Part shown: one piece after another, positions 1-8,737 of the stretch
Numbering within the stretch: position 1 is the stretch's first letter
Layout: the number at the start of each line of letters is the position of its first letter
From: Prevotellaceae bacterium
GTDB taxonomy: Bacteria; Bacteroidota; Bacteroidia; Bacteroidales; Bacteroidaceae
DNA: 64,000 bases
Direction of reading: 5' to 3'
Assembly (NCBI GenBank): GCA_003150315.1
Contig: QAML01000007.1
Span: 1-64,000, forward strand
The notes under the pieces: model-generated
What the model was told of the DNA's origin: nothing
The model's database searches: none
Seen by the model: only the letters and a program-made list of their open reading frames with translations
Position numbers and translations under genes: made by a program

Positions 1-72
1 TATTTTGAAATAAGTGCCTTGTATTTTAAAATATATGGCTTGTATTTTTTGCAACATGCCTTGGGTTTTCGG
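1..72 (+). repeat. Dispersed ~128-bp palindromic element, copy 1 (left-truncated by window edge)
   Basis: Only the right part is in the window: the second palindrome arm (AAGTGCCTTGTA), then TTTTAAAATATATGGCTTGTA and the right tail ending in CCTTGGGTTTTCGG. The palindrome precedes the half-site, so the core is in the 'B' orientation, as in copies 2, 3 and 8. It lies just upstream of the licD promoter and contains no coding sequence. Confidence 0.8.
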
Positions 73-111
73 ATATGTGCATATATGCGTTTTTGAACAT
101 GCGTAAAACTG

Positions 112-141
112 TTGCCGTGCGGGCTTATTTTCTTAACTTTG
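112..141 (+). promoter_or_regulatory. Bacteroidetes-type promoter of the LicD gene
   Basis: A TTG at 112-114 is followed after 19 bp by TAACTTTG at 134-141, matching the Bacteroides -33/-7 consensus (TTTG and TAnnTTTG). The ATG at 149 begins only 8 bp after the -7 box, so the transcript should have almost no 5' untranslated region. Confidence 0.7.
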
Positions 142-148
142 CAGCATC

Positions 149-985
149 ATGAAGAGCGAAGTTGAGTTTGACATAAAAGCGGTGCAGGAGGAGTGTCTGA
201 AAATAATGGACGCTTTCGACGGTGTGTGCCGCAAGCACGGGCTGCGATACTATATGGCGTGTGGCACGATGCTCGGAGCCGTGAGGCATAAGGGTTTCAT
301 TCCTTGGGATGACGATGTGGACTTATACATGCCGCGTCCCGATTACGAGATATTGCAAAAGAACCGAAAGGAATGGCTGCCCGAAAATCTGAACTTGTGT
401 AATCAGCAGAACGATATTACTTTTCCGCATTACTTTGCCAAGATTGAGGATTTGAACACCACTTTCGTGGAGCGTGCTTACCTTGGTCATTACGGCGGGG
501 CGTGGATTGATATTTTCCCGATTGATGGTGCGCCGGACAATGAGGGGGAGCGCAAAAAGCATATCCGCCGTTTCAGGCATTGGCGCAGGTTGCAGTATTA
601 CGTGTATCGCAATCCGTGGAAGCACGGACGCACTCCGGGCGGACTGTTTGTGTGGCTTGTTCAAAAGCTGTACTCAAAGGAGTATGTCAACAGGCGACTG
701 CTTGAAGTCATAAAGGAATATGATTTCGACAATCACGATTTGCTTATGCCGCATAACGACAAACAGAAGACTTTTACCAAGGAAACTCTCGGTGTGAACC
801 CTGTGGAGTATGACTTTGAGGGAAGAAAATTCTACGGCGTGAAGGATTACGACAAATATCTCACTACGATTTTCGGCAATTACATGACTCCGCCTCCCGT
901 GGAGCAGCGGGTGGTGCATCACAACATTGTTTGCTGCGACCTTAACTTGCCCATAGCGGAATATCTGAAGAGAATAGGAAAATAA
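149..985 (+). CDS. LicD family phosphotransferase
   Basis: A 278-residue cytoplasmic protein of the LicD family, nucleotidyltransferase-fold enzymes that transfer phosphorylcholine or related phospho-substituents onto surface glycans. The family signature is clear near residues 38-60: GTMLGAVRHKGFIPWDDDVD, whose Asp cluster would bind metal. The start at 149 sits directly behind a good promoter. The gene stands alone and converges on the HmuY-like lipoprotein gene, with a bidirectional terminator between. No glycan-synthesis genes adjoin it in the window, so its acceptor is unknown. The family call is firm; the transferred group cannot be read from sequence. Confidence 0.9.
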   Translation: MKSEVEFDIKAVQEECLKIMDAFDGVCRKHGLRYYMACGTMLGAVRHKGFIPWDDDVDLYMPRPDYEILQKNRKEWLPENLNLCNQQNDITFPHYFAKIEDLNTTFVERAYLGHYGGAWIDIFPIDGAPDNEGERKKHIRRFRHWRRLQYYVYRNPWKHGRTPGGLFVWLVQKLYSKEYVNRRLLEVIKEYDFDNHDLLMPHNDKQKTFTKETLGVNPVEYDFEGRKFYGVKDYDKYLTTIFGNYMTPPPVEQRVVHHNIVCCDLNLPIAEYLKRIGK

Positions 986-1015
986 AAGAGGTGCGGACTT
1001 TTCCCACCCGCAAAA

Positions 1016-1058
1016 GAAAACATCCCGGCAGGTTTGGAAGTCTGTCGGGATGTTTTTG
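1016..1058. terminator. Bidirectional intrinsic terminator
   Basis: A 12-bp stem, ACATCCCGGCAG (1020-1031) with CTGTCGGGATGT (1042-1053), has A-rich sequence on the left and a T run on the right, so it can terminate both licD (plus) and the protease/TonB operon (minus). It follows the HmuY-like stop codon closely, so the short length of that gene is not a window artefact. Confidence 0.85.
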
Positions 1059-1077
1059 TTATTATTACAAACGGATG

Positions 1078-1458
1078 TTATTCGTAAACATCGGTGGAAT
1101 ATCCTGTTTCGGGGGCTTGTTTCAAAGTGGAATAGTCTTCGGCGGATTCCTGAATGCCGCCTTGTCCTATGCCCGAAGCACCGCTGTTGGTGCGGATAAG
1201 GTCGCCGCAAATGGCAATGTCCCAATCGGCGCGCTCCGACCACTTTTTGTCTGAAATACTGTCGCCGAAATTGCTTACGCCAACCTGTTTGTTTTCTTCG
1301 AGAGAGTAGTAGACCCATTTTTCATTGCTGTTGGAAATGGGAGCAGCCTGATTTTCTTTGCCTTTCTTTATTCCGTCGCTCGGAGAATCGGAGGAACAGG
1401 AAGCGGTGAGTGAAATGCAGGCAATTAATAATGCGGGAAATATATTCTTAGCTTTCAT
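1078..1458 (-). CDS. Short HmuY-like lipoprotein, last gene of the protease/TonB operon
   Basis: 126 residues with a lipoprotein signal peptide and lipobox (TASC, Cys near residue 21). Residues 47-105 (EKWVYYSLEENKQVG, then WDIAICG, then RTNSGASGIGQGG) resemble the N-terminal half of the HmuY haem-binding lipoprotein family. HmuY proteins are usually around 200 residues or more; the C-terminal half, which carries the haem-ligand histidines in P. gingivalis HmuY, is absent, and a terminator follows at once. The start overlaps the stop of the upstream C1A peptidase gene by 1 bp (TAATG), indicating translational coupling. Likely exported and lipid-anchored. The HmuY relation is by recognised motif only; haem binding is doubtful given the missing half. 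Confidence 0.7.
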   Translation of the reverse strand: MKAKNIFPALLIACISLTASCSSDSPSDGIKKGKENQAAPISNSNEKWVYYSLEENKQVGVSNFGDSISDKKWSERADWDIAICGDLIRTNSGASGIGQGGIQESAEDYSTLKQAPETGYSTDVYE

Positions 1459-2882
1459 TATTTCAAGAATGTATAGTTCATGTTGATGTTGTTGCTGCTT
1501 CCTGAGAATTTCAGTTTGGCTATGTGCCCGTTGGCAGTGCGAACAATATAGGTTTTGTTGCTTACGTTTCCGCGCTCGTCAAGTGTGCTGAGACTGCTTG
1601 CCGAGAAATGACCGGGATGAAGCGTTGAAAAACTGAAGCTGTTGTTTCCTAACCGCAATGTCTTGCCCTTGATGTTGCGGCAAACATATTCAACGGGTTT
1701 GCTGCCGCGATAGTCGTAAACCGAAAGGTAATCGATGGTTCCTTCGCCCACTTTTGTTCCGCGTTGGCTGCGCACTATGTTCAGAAAATAACGTCCGTAT
1801 TGAGCATCGTCGGAGGTCATGTGGTCGGTGTAATCGATTCCGAATTCAAGAATACCCTTTGTGTTTTCGTCGCCGTAGCTTCCCGTCATGGCGTAGTCGC
1901 CTCCCTGATTGGCTACGATAATGCTGTTGTAATTGTTGGGTGTTGACTGCGCGTAAGGATTGGGATCGGCTCCGTATGTAAGGCGAAGGTCGTTGCGTGA
2001 AGAGTAGTTTACGCGAATCTTGAACATTATCTTTGGCTCGTGAACGTAGACATCACAGCCTTGCATGGTTGAGCTGAGTGAGATTTCACTTACGTTTTCG
2101 CGATTGGTGAAGAAGTAATACGGAAGATAGAATCTGCCTTTGTCTGCCCACCAGTTTCCCCATGTATTAACCACTATGAATGCGCCGTAGTGGATGTTGC
2201 CGTCTGCATCGGTGCTTTCCACAGTGTCATCGTAGCCGGCAATTGTCAGGGCATGGGCTCCCGTGGTTGCAAGTTTGGTGAGAATGGATTTATATCCCGT
2301 TTGGCTTGGACCTTTGTAATAATCATCTATTTTCCAATCCGAAGAACGGGTTGAAAATGTGAGAAGTCCGCCTGCTTTCGAACCGTCGCCATGGTCGTAG
2401 AGGTATTGCTTAATTTTTTGCAACTCGGCTTCGGTGGTGGCATCGTATTTAGTGATTTTCTTTACGCGATAGCGCGATGCGTTGTGGTATTTCTCGTATC
2501 CCGAAGCCCATTTGAACTGATAGACCGAGGCAAATCCGTAGTCGGCTTCGGTCATTACTCCGAAATTTCTGGCTATCATCAGTCCTTCGTCCACGAAACC
2601 GCCGTTGTCTCCGCCGTCATTAACGAAATTCCAAGTGAAAAGATAGGCAAACTGATTGGCTGTGCTTGCAGAAGCATTGCGATCGAGCAAACGGTTTATC
2701 TCGTATGTAAACATATAGCCTATGCCCGAAGCCTGGGCACAGGACCCGCCTTTCTGATCAACAAGCGGAGGAAAATACATGAGCTTTGTGTTGTCGACGA
2801 AAGAGGGTAAGGCAAAAGCGTTTATGCTCGCAGAGAGCGTCAACGCCGTTAGAGAATATTTTATGAATCTTGCTATTTTCAT
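1458..2882 (-). CDS. Secreted papain-like (C1A) cysteine peptidase with C-terminal extension
   Basis: 474 residues with a Sec signal peptide (about 1-24). The papain arrangement is complete: oxyanion Gln43 and nucleophile Cys48 in LVDQKGGSCAQ, His210 in GAHALTIAGYD, and Asn239 in VVNTWGNWW. The mature protein starts almost at the catalytic motif, so no classical propeptide is visible. Residues about 270-474 form an extra domain I do not recognise, ending in a strand pattern (YIVRTANGHIAKLKF) that recalls the C-terminus of HmuY-type proteins. The gene lies 9 bp downstream of a C25 peptidase gene and overlaps the HmuY-like lipoprotein gene. Likely acts outside the cytoplasm on proteins; substrate unknown. 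Confidence 0.85.
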   Translation of the reverse strand: MKIARFIKYSLTALTLSASINAFALPSFVDNTKLMYFPPLVDQKGGSCAQASGIGYMFTYEINRLLDRNASASTANQFAYLFTWNFVNDGGDNGGFVDEGLMIARNFGVMTEADYGFASVYQFKWASGYEKYHNASRYRVKKITKYDATTEAELQKIKQYLYDHGDGSKAGGLLTFSTRSSDWKIDDYYKGPSQTGYKSILTKLATTGAHALTIAGYDDTVESTDADGNIHYGAFIVVNTWGNWWADKGRFYLPYYFFTNRENVSEISLSSTMQGCDVYVHEPKIMFKIRVNYSSRNDLRLTYGADPNPYAQSTPNNYNSIIVANQGGDYAMTGSYGDENTKGILEFGIDYTDHMTSDDAQYGRYFLNIVRSQRGTKVGEGTIDYLSVYDYRGSKPVEYVCRNIKGKTLRLGNNSFSFSTLHPGHFSASSLSTLDERGNVSNKTYIVRTANGHIAKLKFSGSSNNINMNYTFLK

Positions 2883-2891
2883 CTGTTAGGT

Positions 2892-5081
2892 TTATTTCAG
2901 TCTGTTGTAGGTTTTGAGTGCTTCGTAGCGCACTTCGGGAGTGTAATTGCTGTCTTCGCTTACTTTTTTTGCAAATTCTGCGATTTCGCCAGCCTTATAT
3001 GAGCATGTGCGCCAGCCGAGCGATTCGAGAATCATGGTTTGTACTTCGGGATTCTTGGTGGATTTTACGGTAGAAATAAGTCTGTCTATCTCATATCCCG
3101 GAGTATAGTTACGTGTTGCACGTATAGCGAAGCGACGTTCTTTGGCAGGAGTTTCTTCGTTGCAAACAGCGTCGATTTCTTCTGTCCACTTCTTTGTGCT
3201 GCTGATAATGGCTTTTTCAATTCCTTTGCGCACGTTGGGTTTGTCAAGATAGCAAATGCTGTCGTTGTCGAACTGGTGTGCAAATTCTGCGAGGAGTTTG
3301 TCTTGCGGGAACATAGACAATGCATTTTGTGCACTGAAGTTGCAGCGTTTCGAAGTGTTATTGCTTATGGAAACACGCATCAGTGCGGGAATAAGTCTCG
3401 GGTCGCCGCTCTTGCTTATGTAGTTTAGGGCGAAACGTTGTACAAGTTCATAACTATCGTCAACACCAAGATTCAGAGCTTTGACGAAATCGTCATTATG
3501 ATCTTCGGAAAGCGAAACAAGAGCTTGTACTCTTACGAGAGCAGACTTGGAGTTGCGGAAAATGTTGAGTAATTCGGCAGAAGAAATCTTTTTTGCCTGC
3601 TGATATTGCTCTATTGCCATGCACTTGAGGTCGGGATATTTATCATTCTTGAGATATTTGCTCCAAACCTTGTAGTTGTTGGCTGCAAGTAGCTCGTTTA
3701 TGTTTCCAACTGAAGGGTCGGCAGAAGCAAAAGAGAATGTCGGGTCGCCGATAACCTGAGATTCAAGAAAACCGCAGAAGCGTGGAATGAAACCAACGTT
3801 CGCTCCGAGACCGAGAAGCCCCATATAGCGATCGCTCCACTTATCCTGCAACACGTTAACCGAGTTGGCTATTACGGCAACAGTCTTGCCGGGGTTGAAG
3901 ATATATTCGTCGGCAATGCAATCGTCAAGGTGGAAAGAACCAGTGAAGCAAGCGTCAATCATTACTACGCGGCAATTTGGTTTGTAGCCGTGGGCTTTGA
4001 AATCGGCAATGGTCAAATCTGTGTCAGCATCGTCCAAAGAATCTTTCTTAATGATTTCGGGATCGTAGGCATCGCTTAACCAAGAAGCGGGAACGTCCAT
4101 AAATTTCAAAAGTTTTGTAATGGTGCTGTCTTTGTCTTTTCCTTTGTCGTCTACGGCGTGATGCAGGTGCGCACGAAGATATGCTTTTATAAAATCCTTG
4201 GCATCGTTAGCGGTTCTTACTTCGGGAAGACCGTCCATATATTGGGTGTCGGGTGCTCCGTGATGGTGTAGAATAGCATAATCAAGCTCGAGACGTTGAA
4301 GCTCGTTCATGAGAAGATATTTGGTAACAGGCTGCTGGTCGTAAGAAATATAGCCAATGCCGTTTTTTTGCTGCAAAAGCCAAGGGAAGTGCTCATAAAG
4401 ACCAAGCTTTTCATCTATGCGTGCCATAATGGAACCGGAAACGTAGCCATGACCATTGAAATAGAGCATTTGGTTAAGAGTGTTTTTGCTGCGTTTTTCT
4501 GCAACGACTTTCTTAAGATATGCGCGGAGTTTTTGGTAACGGCTTGTTCCACCTACGTCAGTAGGACGAATACGTCCGGAATAAATTGTGGGACGCAGGT
4601 ATTGTCTTGAGTCGGCGGTGAGAGAGTAATAGTAGTATGGCTTTACCGAATCTCTGGCAAGAAATTTGAATTTCAGCCCGAGGTCATCATAGAAACGGTC
4701 GGAGGGAACAGAAGATTCACGGCGGTCGTTAGCCTGATTCATTTTGAAAGCAGAAGTCATGTGCTGTGCGTCGCGAATCATGGCAACGGGAATATCACCC
4801 AAAAGAACAGTACCCTCTATGGGGAAAGTTTTTTGAGAATGCAATCGTGTCAACTCTGCACGTATTGAATCGGGTATGCCCCATTTGTCTTGCACTATAA
4901 AGACTTTGAGACCATTTATGTCTTCTATAGCCTTGGCATAGTCGTTTATTTCATTTTTTGCTTCCTGATAGCTTTTGGGATCTACTACAATTGCGAACCC
5001 TCTTTTAACGGCAGCGTAGGACTGAACGGACAAGCAGAATGCAATGACCGTAAGAATGCTGTTGATAATCTTTTTGTACAT
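2892..5081 (-). CDS. Gingipain-like C25 cysteine peptidase with HEAT-like C-terminus (paralog 1)
   Basis: 729 residues with a signal peptide (about 1-23). The caspase-like clan CD fold of family C25 is indicated by the N-terminal block RGFAIVVDPKSYQEAKNEI, by GDIPVAMIRD, by the His cluster LHHHG (His272-274, the last the probable catalytic His) and by DACFTGSF with Cys378. Between His and Cys there is an insert about 56 residues longer than in the neighbouring paralog, containing HLHHAVDDKGKDKD. Residues about 490-729 are alpha-helical repeats of HEAT type (RVQALVSLSEDHNDDFVKAL, RFALNYISKSGDPRL). Unlike true gingipains there is no N-terminal prodomain, Ig-like domain or T9SS C-terminal signal visible, so a periplasmic location is plausible. 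Paralogous to the gene 43 bp upstream. Confidence 0.88.
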   Translation of the reverse strand: MYKKIINSILTVIAFCLSVQSYAAVKRGFAIVVDPKSYQEAKNEINDYAKAIEDINGLKVFIVQDKWGIPDSIRAELTRLHSQKTFPIEGTVLLGDIPVAMIRDAQHMTSAFKMNQANDRRESSVPSDRFYDDLGLKFKFLARDSVKPYYYYSLTADSRQYLRPTIYSGRIRPTDVGGTSRYQKLRAYLKKVVAEKRSKNTLNQMLYFNGHGYVSGSIMARIDEKLGLYEHFPWLLQQKNGIGYISYDQQPVTKYLLMNELQRLELDYAILHHHGAPDTQYMDGLPEVRTANDAKDFIKAYLRAHLHHAVDDKGKDKDSTITKLLKFMDVPASWLSDAYDPEIIKKDSLDDADTDLTIADFKAHGYKPNCRVVMIDACFTGSFHLDDCIADEYIFNPGKTVAVIANSVNVLQDKWSDRYMGLLGLGANVGFIPRFCGFLESQVIGDPTFSFASADPSVGNINELLAANNYKVWSKYLKNDKYPDLKCMAIEQYQQAKKISSAELLNIFRNSKSALVRVQALVSLSEDHNDDFVKALNLGVDDSYELVQRFALNYISKSGDPRLIPALMRVSISNNTSKRCNFSAQNALSMFPQDKLLAEFAHQFDNDSICYLDKPNVRKGIEKAIISSTKKWTEEIDAVCNEETPAKERRFAIRATRNYTPGYEIDRLISTVKSTKNPEVQTMILESLGWRTCSYKAGEIAEFAKKVSEDSNYTPEVRYEALKTYNRLK

Positions 5082-5124
5082 GCTGATTAGTGAAATTGTT
5101 ATGTAGTCTATAATAATTAGCTTT

Positions 5125-7080
5125 TTAGCGTTTGTTCCACATTATGCGGTTATAAGTTTTGAGTGCTTCCTCGCGTACAGCTTCGCTTTGTTGCGAATCC
5201 TCGCTAAGCTGTTTGGCTGCTTTTGCAATGATAGGTGCTTGGTAGGAGTATTTATACCAACCCATTGCTTCGATAAGAGGAATGCGCCTTGCGTCATTCT
5301 TACTGTCTTTTATATATTTCAAGATGTCGGGAATGCGTGAATGAGGGCAATACAATCTCATGCAGGTGGCACTGAATCTGAAAGCACTGTCTTTAAGGGT
5401 ATCGGCAATGATTTCGTCAACTTCCTTTTCCCAATAGTTTCCGTATTTGGATATTATGCAGTAGAATTTAGTTCCAAGAGAATCTTTGTCAACGTAGTTC
5501 TTTTTGGGCCAAATTTCGTTGTAAGTTCTCTGCAGTACGTCTTTCTTGAAAAACTCCACAGCCATTCGGGCATCGGTTTTTACTCTTGCCGAAGTTGATG
5601 GGTTTGTCCATGTTTGCAAAAGCGGTTTTGCCAATTCGTCGCTTCCGTTTGTTTTGATGTAGTTCATGGCAAAACGTTGTACCATTTCGTAGCGGTCTTC
5701 TGCTGCAATGGCAATGCCTTTTACGAAATCTGCATTGTTCATGCGGGCAAGGAATTGCAGTGCCTGCATTCTTACTTGGTCGTAAGGTGATGTTTTTAGA
5801 AGTTCGAGCAATTTAGATGAACTTATTTTTTTGTTCCAAAAATCTTGTGTCAACTTCCAAACTTGTCCGTCTGCTGTCTCGCTTTCTTTTATATCTGTTT
5901 CGGGAGCGAAGCAAAATGTCGGGTCTCCGATAATGTGGCTTTCAAGAAGTTCTTGGTAGTTATTAACTTCACCAATAGTATGTCCGAAAGCAAGCAGACC
6001 AAGCATGCGGTCATACCATTTGTCTTGTATAACGTTTACACTGCCGCCCATGCATGCAATTGTCTTTCCGTTAGAAAAGATATATTCATTGGCAATGCAG
6101 TCTTCGTTTTGGAAAGCACCGTTGAAGCAAGCGTCAAAAATAACAACGCGCGAGCTTGGATTGTATTTGTATTCCGCAAAGTCGCTAAGGTGAAGGTCGC
6201 GCATTTTTTCGTCATAATCCTTGGGCACGTCCTTATGCTCCTTATTAAGATATTGCGTGTCGAAATCTCCATGGTGGTGGAGTACGCTCAAATCAAGATC
6301 TTCACGTTGAAGTTCGTCCATGAGAGTGAACTTAATATATTTCTCTTGAGCATAGTCAACATATTTTACGGCTTCTCTCGTACAGTTCTTGAGCCAAGGG
6401 AAGTGCTCGTAGTATTGTATCTTCTCGTCCATAACGGCTACGCGACTTTCGTCTATTGAACCGGAACCGGTGAGAAAGAAAATTCTGTCAAGCCTGTTAT
6501 GTGCATTCTTTTCTTCCACAACTTTGCGAAGATATTTGCGCAGTTTATCGTAACGGCTTGTGCCCCCTACATCTGTAGGACGAATTCTTCCTGTAAAAAG
6601 ATTGCTGTGTACATATTGCTCGGATCTACTTTTCAAAGAATAATAATAGAGAGTGGATGTGCTGTCTTTTTCGAGAAAACGGAATTGAAGTCCGAAGTCA
6701 TCATAGAAACGGTCTGAGGGAACACTTGATTTTTCTTTGGGTAGCCTTTGATCCATCTTGAAAGCAGAAGTAAGATGCTGTGCGTCGCGTATCATAGGAA
6801 TTGGAATGTCTCCTATAAATACTGCTCCTTGAATTTTTCCTTGGTAATACATACTGCGTAGGCAGGCACGTATAGAATCAGGAACACCCCAGCGGTCAAC
6901 TATGGTGTAAACCTTCATCTTGTTTACGTCTTTTATTGCCTTGGCATAAGCTTCAATTTCATTTTTTGCTTCATTAAGACTTTTCTGGTCAATAATAATG
7001 GCAAATCCTTTCGCTGCTTTTATAGGCTGCAAAAGGATAAGTGTAAGGGCAAAGAATGCCGCTATTTTTCGTTTCGTCAT
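5125..7080 (-). CDS. Gingipain-like C25 cysteine peptidase with HEAT-like C-terminus (paralog 2)
   Basis: 651 residues with a signal peptide (about 1-22). It aligns along its length with the downstream paralog: KGFAIIIDQKSLNEAKNEI, GDIPIPMIRDAQHLTSAFKM, RIRPTDVGGTSRY, LHHHGDFDTQYL (His268-270) and VVIFDACFNGAFQNEDCIA (Cys318). The His-to-Cys linker is shorter (48 residues against 104). The C-terminal third is HEAT-like (RMQALQFLARMNNADFVKGI, RFAMNYIKTNGSDEL) and both paralogs end EALKTYNR. The shared architecture with different linkers suggests tandem duplication followed by specialisation. No T9SS tail is seen. It lies 29 bp downstream of the outer-membrane barrel gene in the same operon. 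Confidence 0.88.
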   Translation of the reverse strand: MTKRKIAAFFALTLILLQPIKAAKGFAIIIDQKSLNEAKNEIEAYAKAIKDVNKMKVYTIVDRWGVPDSIRACLRSMYYQGKIQGAVFIGDIPIPMIRDAQHLTSAFKMDQRLPKEKSSVPSDRFYDDFGLQFRFLEKDSTSTLYYYSLKSRSEQYVHSNLFTGRIRPTDVGGTSRYDKLRKYLRKVVEEKNAHNRLDRIFFLTGSGSIDESRVAVMDEKIQYYEHFPWLKNCTREAVKYVDYAQEKYIKFTLMDELQREDLDLSVLHHHGDFDTQYLNKEHKDVPKDYDEKMRDLHLSDFAEYKYNPSSRVVIFDACFNGAFQNEDCIANEYIFSNGKTIACMGGSVNVIQDKWYDRMLGLLAFGHTIGEVNNYQELLESHIIGDPTFCFAPETDIKESETADGQVWKLTQDFWNKKISSSKLLELLKTSPYDQVRMQALQFLARMNNADFVKGIAIAAEDRYEMVQRFAMNYIKTNGSDELAKPLLQTWTNPSTSARVKTDARMAVEFFKKDVLQRTYNEIWPKKNYVDKDSLGTKFYCIISKYGNYWEKEVDEIIADTLKDSAFRFSATCMRLYCPHSRIPDILKYIKDSKNDARRIPLIEAMGWYKYSYQAPIIAKAAKQLSEDSQQSEAVREEALKTYNRIMWNKR

Positions 7081-7109
7081 AATCTGTGTATCTTGTCTTT
7101 CTTATTTTG

Positions 7110-8696
7110 TTAAAGGGTAAGATTCAAACCGAAATCAACGTATGCCTGCGATTTTCCGTCATAGCGATTACTGTATTCATTGTCGCCATTATAGAAACGG
7201 CAAGAAGTCTTTCCGTAAACGGTAAGCCAAGTCGGAGTTTTATAAAGGCTTATTGGAATGTTGAGAGCCAAACGTACATTAAAGCCTGCTGCTTTTGCTG
7301 TGGCAAATTCAAATGATGGCGCAGTGTACTCGGTGTACAATTTGTTGCGTACTGTTCCAAATGTAGGAGTTCCTAAAGTTGTTTGATAGAATGCGCCTAA
7401 AGTTGTTTCAAGTCTCAACTTGTTTATATCCCAATTCTTTGTTCCGTCGGCAATAATATTGGCTATGGTATATTTCTGATTGTTTGCGTCAAGTTCGTAC
7501 TGGGTAATATCGGTGTTTGAAACTCCGAATTTTGCGCGTGCCGACCAATCTGGTAAATCGTTTTTAAGACCGTCTATGCGATATTCCAAAGAAGCATCGG
7601 CGTATGTGGCTTCATGATTTTTGTCTTTGCTCAATATCTCAAAGTAGTTTAAGTTGCCATGCTCTGTATCCACTTTACGTTCCTGGTCATACCAATAACC
7701 TTCGGTTTTGTTTAGGCTTGCGCTTATAGAAATGTTATGTTTCAGCTCGTCCGAGCCAAAAGTAAAACGATCATAAAGAGAAAACTTATTGCTGTTGTAA
7801 TCTCCTCCCTTAAATGTATAGGAAGAACCTCCGTCTTCCGCATTTTCAGAATTTGTATTGAATCCCAATTCTAGCAAATTCTCAAATTCTCCGAATAAAG
7901 CGTTCCATTGTGCATTAATTCCCAAGCGTGTTCCTTTATAATCGCGAGTGTAACCCGAAACGTCGTGAGAAGTGAAAGTTTGATTGTCTCCCATTCCTTT
8001 CATAAGGAAATACACTTGGTTAAGCAGTCCGTTAATAATGGAATGCGACATGTTGGAACGGTAAATATCTATGTCGGCAGAAAGACCTACGTTGTGGTTA
8101 TCGGAAAGTTTGTACCATGCTCCCGGGTTTACGAGGAAGTGCATGGAGTTTGTCTTGGGACGAGGATCTTCCTGATCGGAAAGACTTCCTGTAGTATATT
8201 TAATTTTCAGACCGGCAATAAAATTATCATTGAATCGGTATGCCGAACCCATGTGGAGCGTAAACTCCTCGGTATTGACGTTACTGCTTACCGAGTCGCC
8301 GAGTACAAAAGGATTCTCTGGTGTTATCATGTAAGAATTTTCCCATTTGTGGTTGTAATCCTTACTGTTGAGATATTTGATATTTCCGGACAAACTGAAT
8401 TTTCCTATTTGTTTCAGTCCGGAAATATCAAGCGTGAAGTCGTTGTGCTTGCTTGATTTGTTTACAGCATGAAATGCTCCTCTCTCAAAATGCCCATTGA
8501 AATTTATATCGGCAAGAGTCTGAACTTTATTAAACGAAAGAGCCACGGGGTTATGGCTTTCGCTATATATATTGTTGAGAAAGTTAAGTTCTTTGTAGTT
8601 CAGTCGGTCTTTGCGCGTTGTGTCGCTGTCCGTTACTGCGGCTTCAATTTGTGTTGAAATCGCGAAGAGGGTGATAAAGAAAAAAACTTTTCTCAT
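7110..8696 (-). CDS. Outer-membrane beta-barrel protein, DUF6850-like
   Basis: 528 residues with a signal peptide (about 1-19). The body consists of alternating amphipathic strands separated by polar loops (FTLDISGLKQIGKFSLSGNI, FTLHMGSAYRFNDNFIAGLK, YVDFGLNLTL at the end), typical of an outer-membrane barrel of about 16 to 20 strands. From memory, barrels of the DUF6850 type accompany DUF4876 lipoproteins and TonB receptors in Bacteroidetes, and the context here (directly after a DUF4876-like gene) fits; I cannot run a profile to confirm the family. Probable role: an outer-membrane component of the uptake system or an export route for the peptidases encoded downstream. Confidence 0.7.
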   Translation of the reverse strand: MRKVFFFITLFAISTQIEAAVTDSDTTRKDRLNYKELNFLNNIYSESHNPVALSFNKVQTLADINFNGHFERGAFHAVNKSSKHNDFTLDISGLKQIGKFSLSGNIKYLNSKDYNHKWENSYMITPENPFVLGDSVSSNVNTEEFTLHMGSAYRFNDNFIAGLKIKYTTGSLSDQEDPRPKTNSMHFLVNPGAWYKLSDNHNVGLSADIDIYRSNMSHSIINGLLNQVYFLMKGMGDNQTFTSHDVSGYTRDYKGTRLGINAQWNALFGEFENLLELGFNTNSENAEDGGSSYTFKGGDYNSNKFSLYDRFTFGSDELKHNISISASLNKTEGYWYDQERKVDTEHGNLNYFEILSKDKNHEATYADASLEYRIDGLKNDLPDWSARAKFGVSNTDITQYELDANNQKYTIANIIADGTKNWDINKLRLETTLGAFYQTTLGTPTFGTVRNKLYTEYTAPSFEFATAKAAGFNVRLALNIPISLYKTPTWLTVYGKTSCRFYNGDNEYSNRYDGKSQAYVDFGLNLTL

Positions 8697-8737
8697 TTTG
8701 TAATGTATTATTGTTTGTTTGATTTTTAATTTGAAAA

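Noticed and set aside
1458..2882. Streptopain/interpain family (C10) assignment for the peptidase
   Set aside because: The order Gln-x4-Cys, His in GAHALTIAGYD and Asn in VNTWGNWW matches papain family C1A, with the catalytic Cys at the mature N-terminus and no C10 propeptide.
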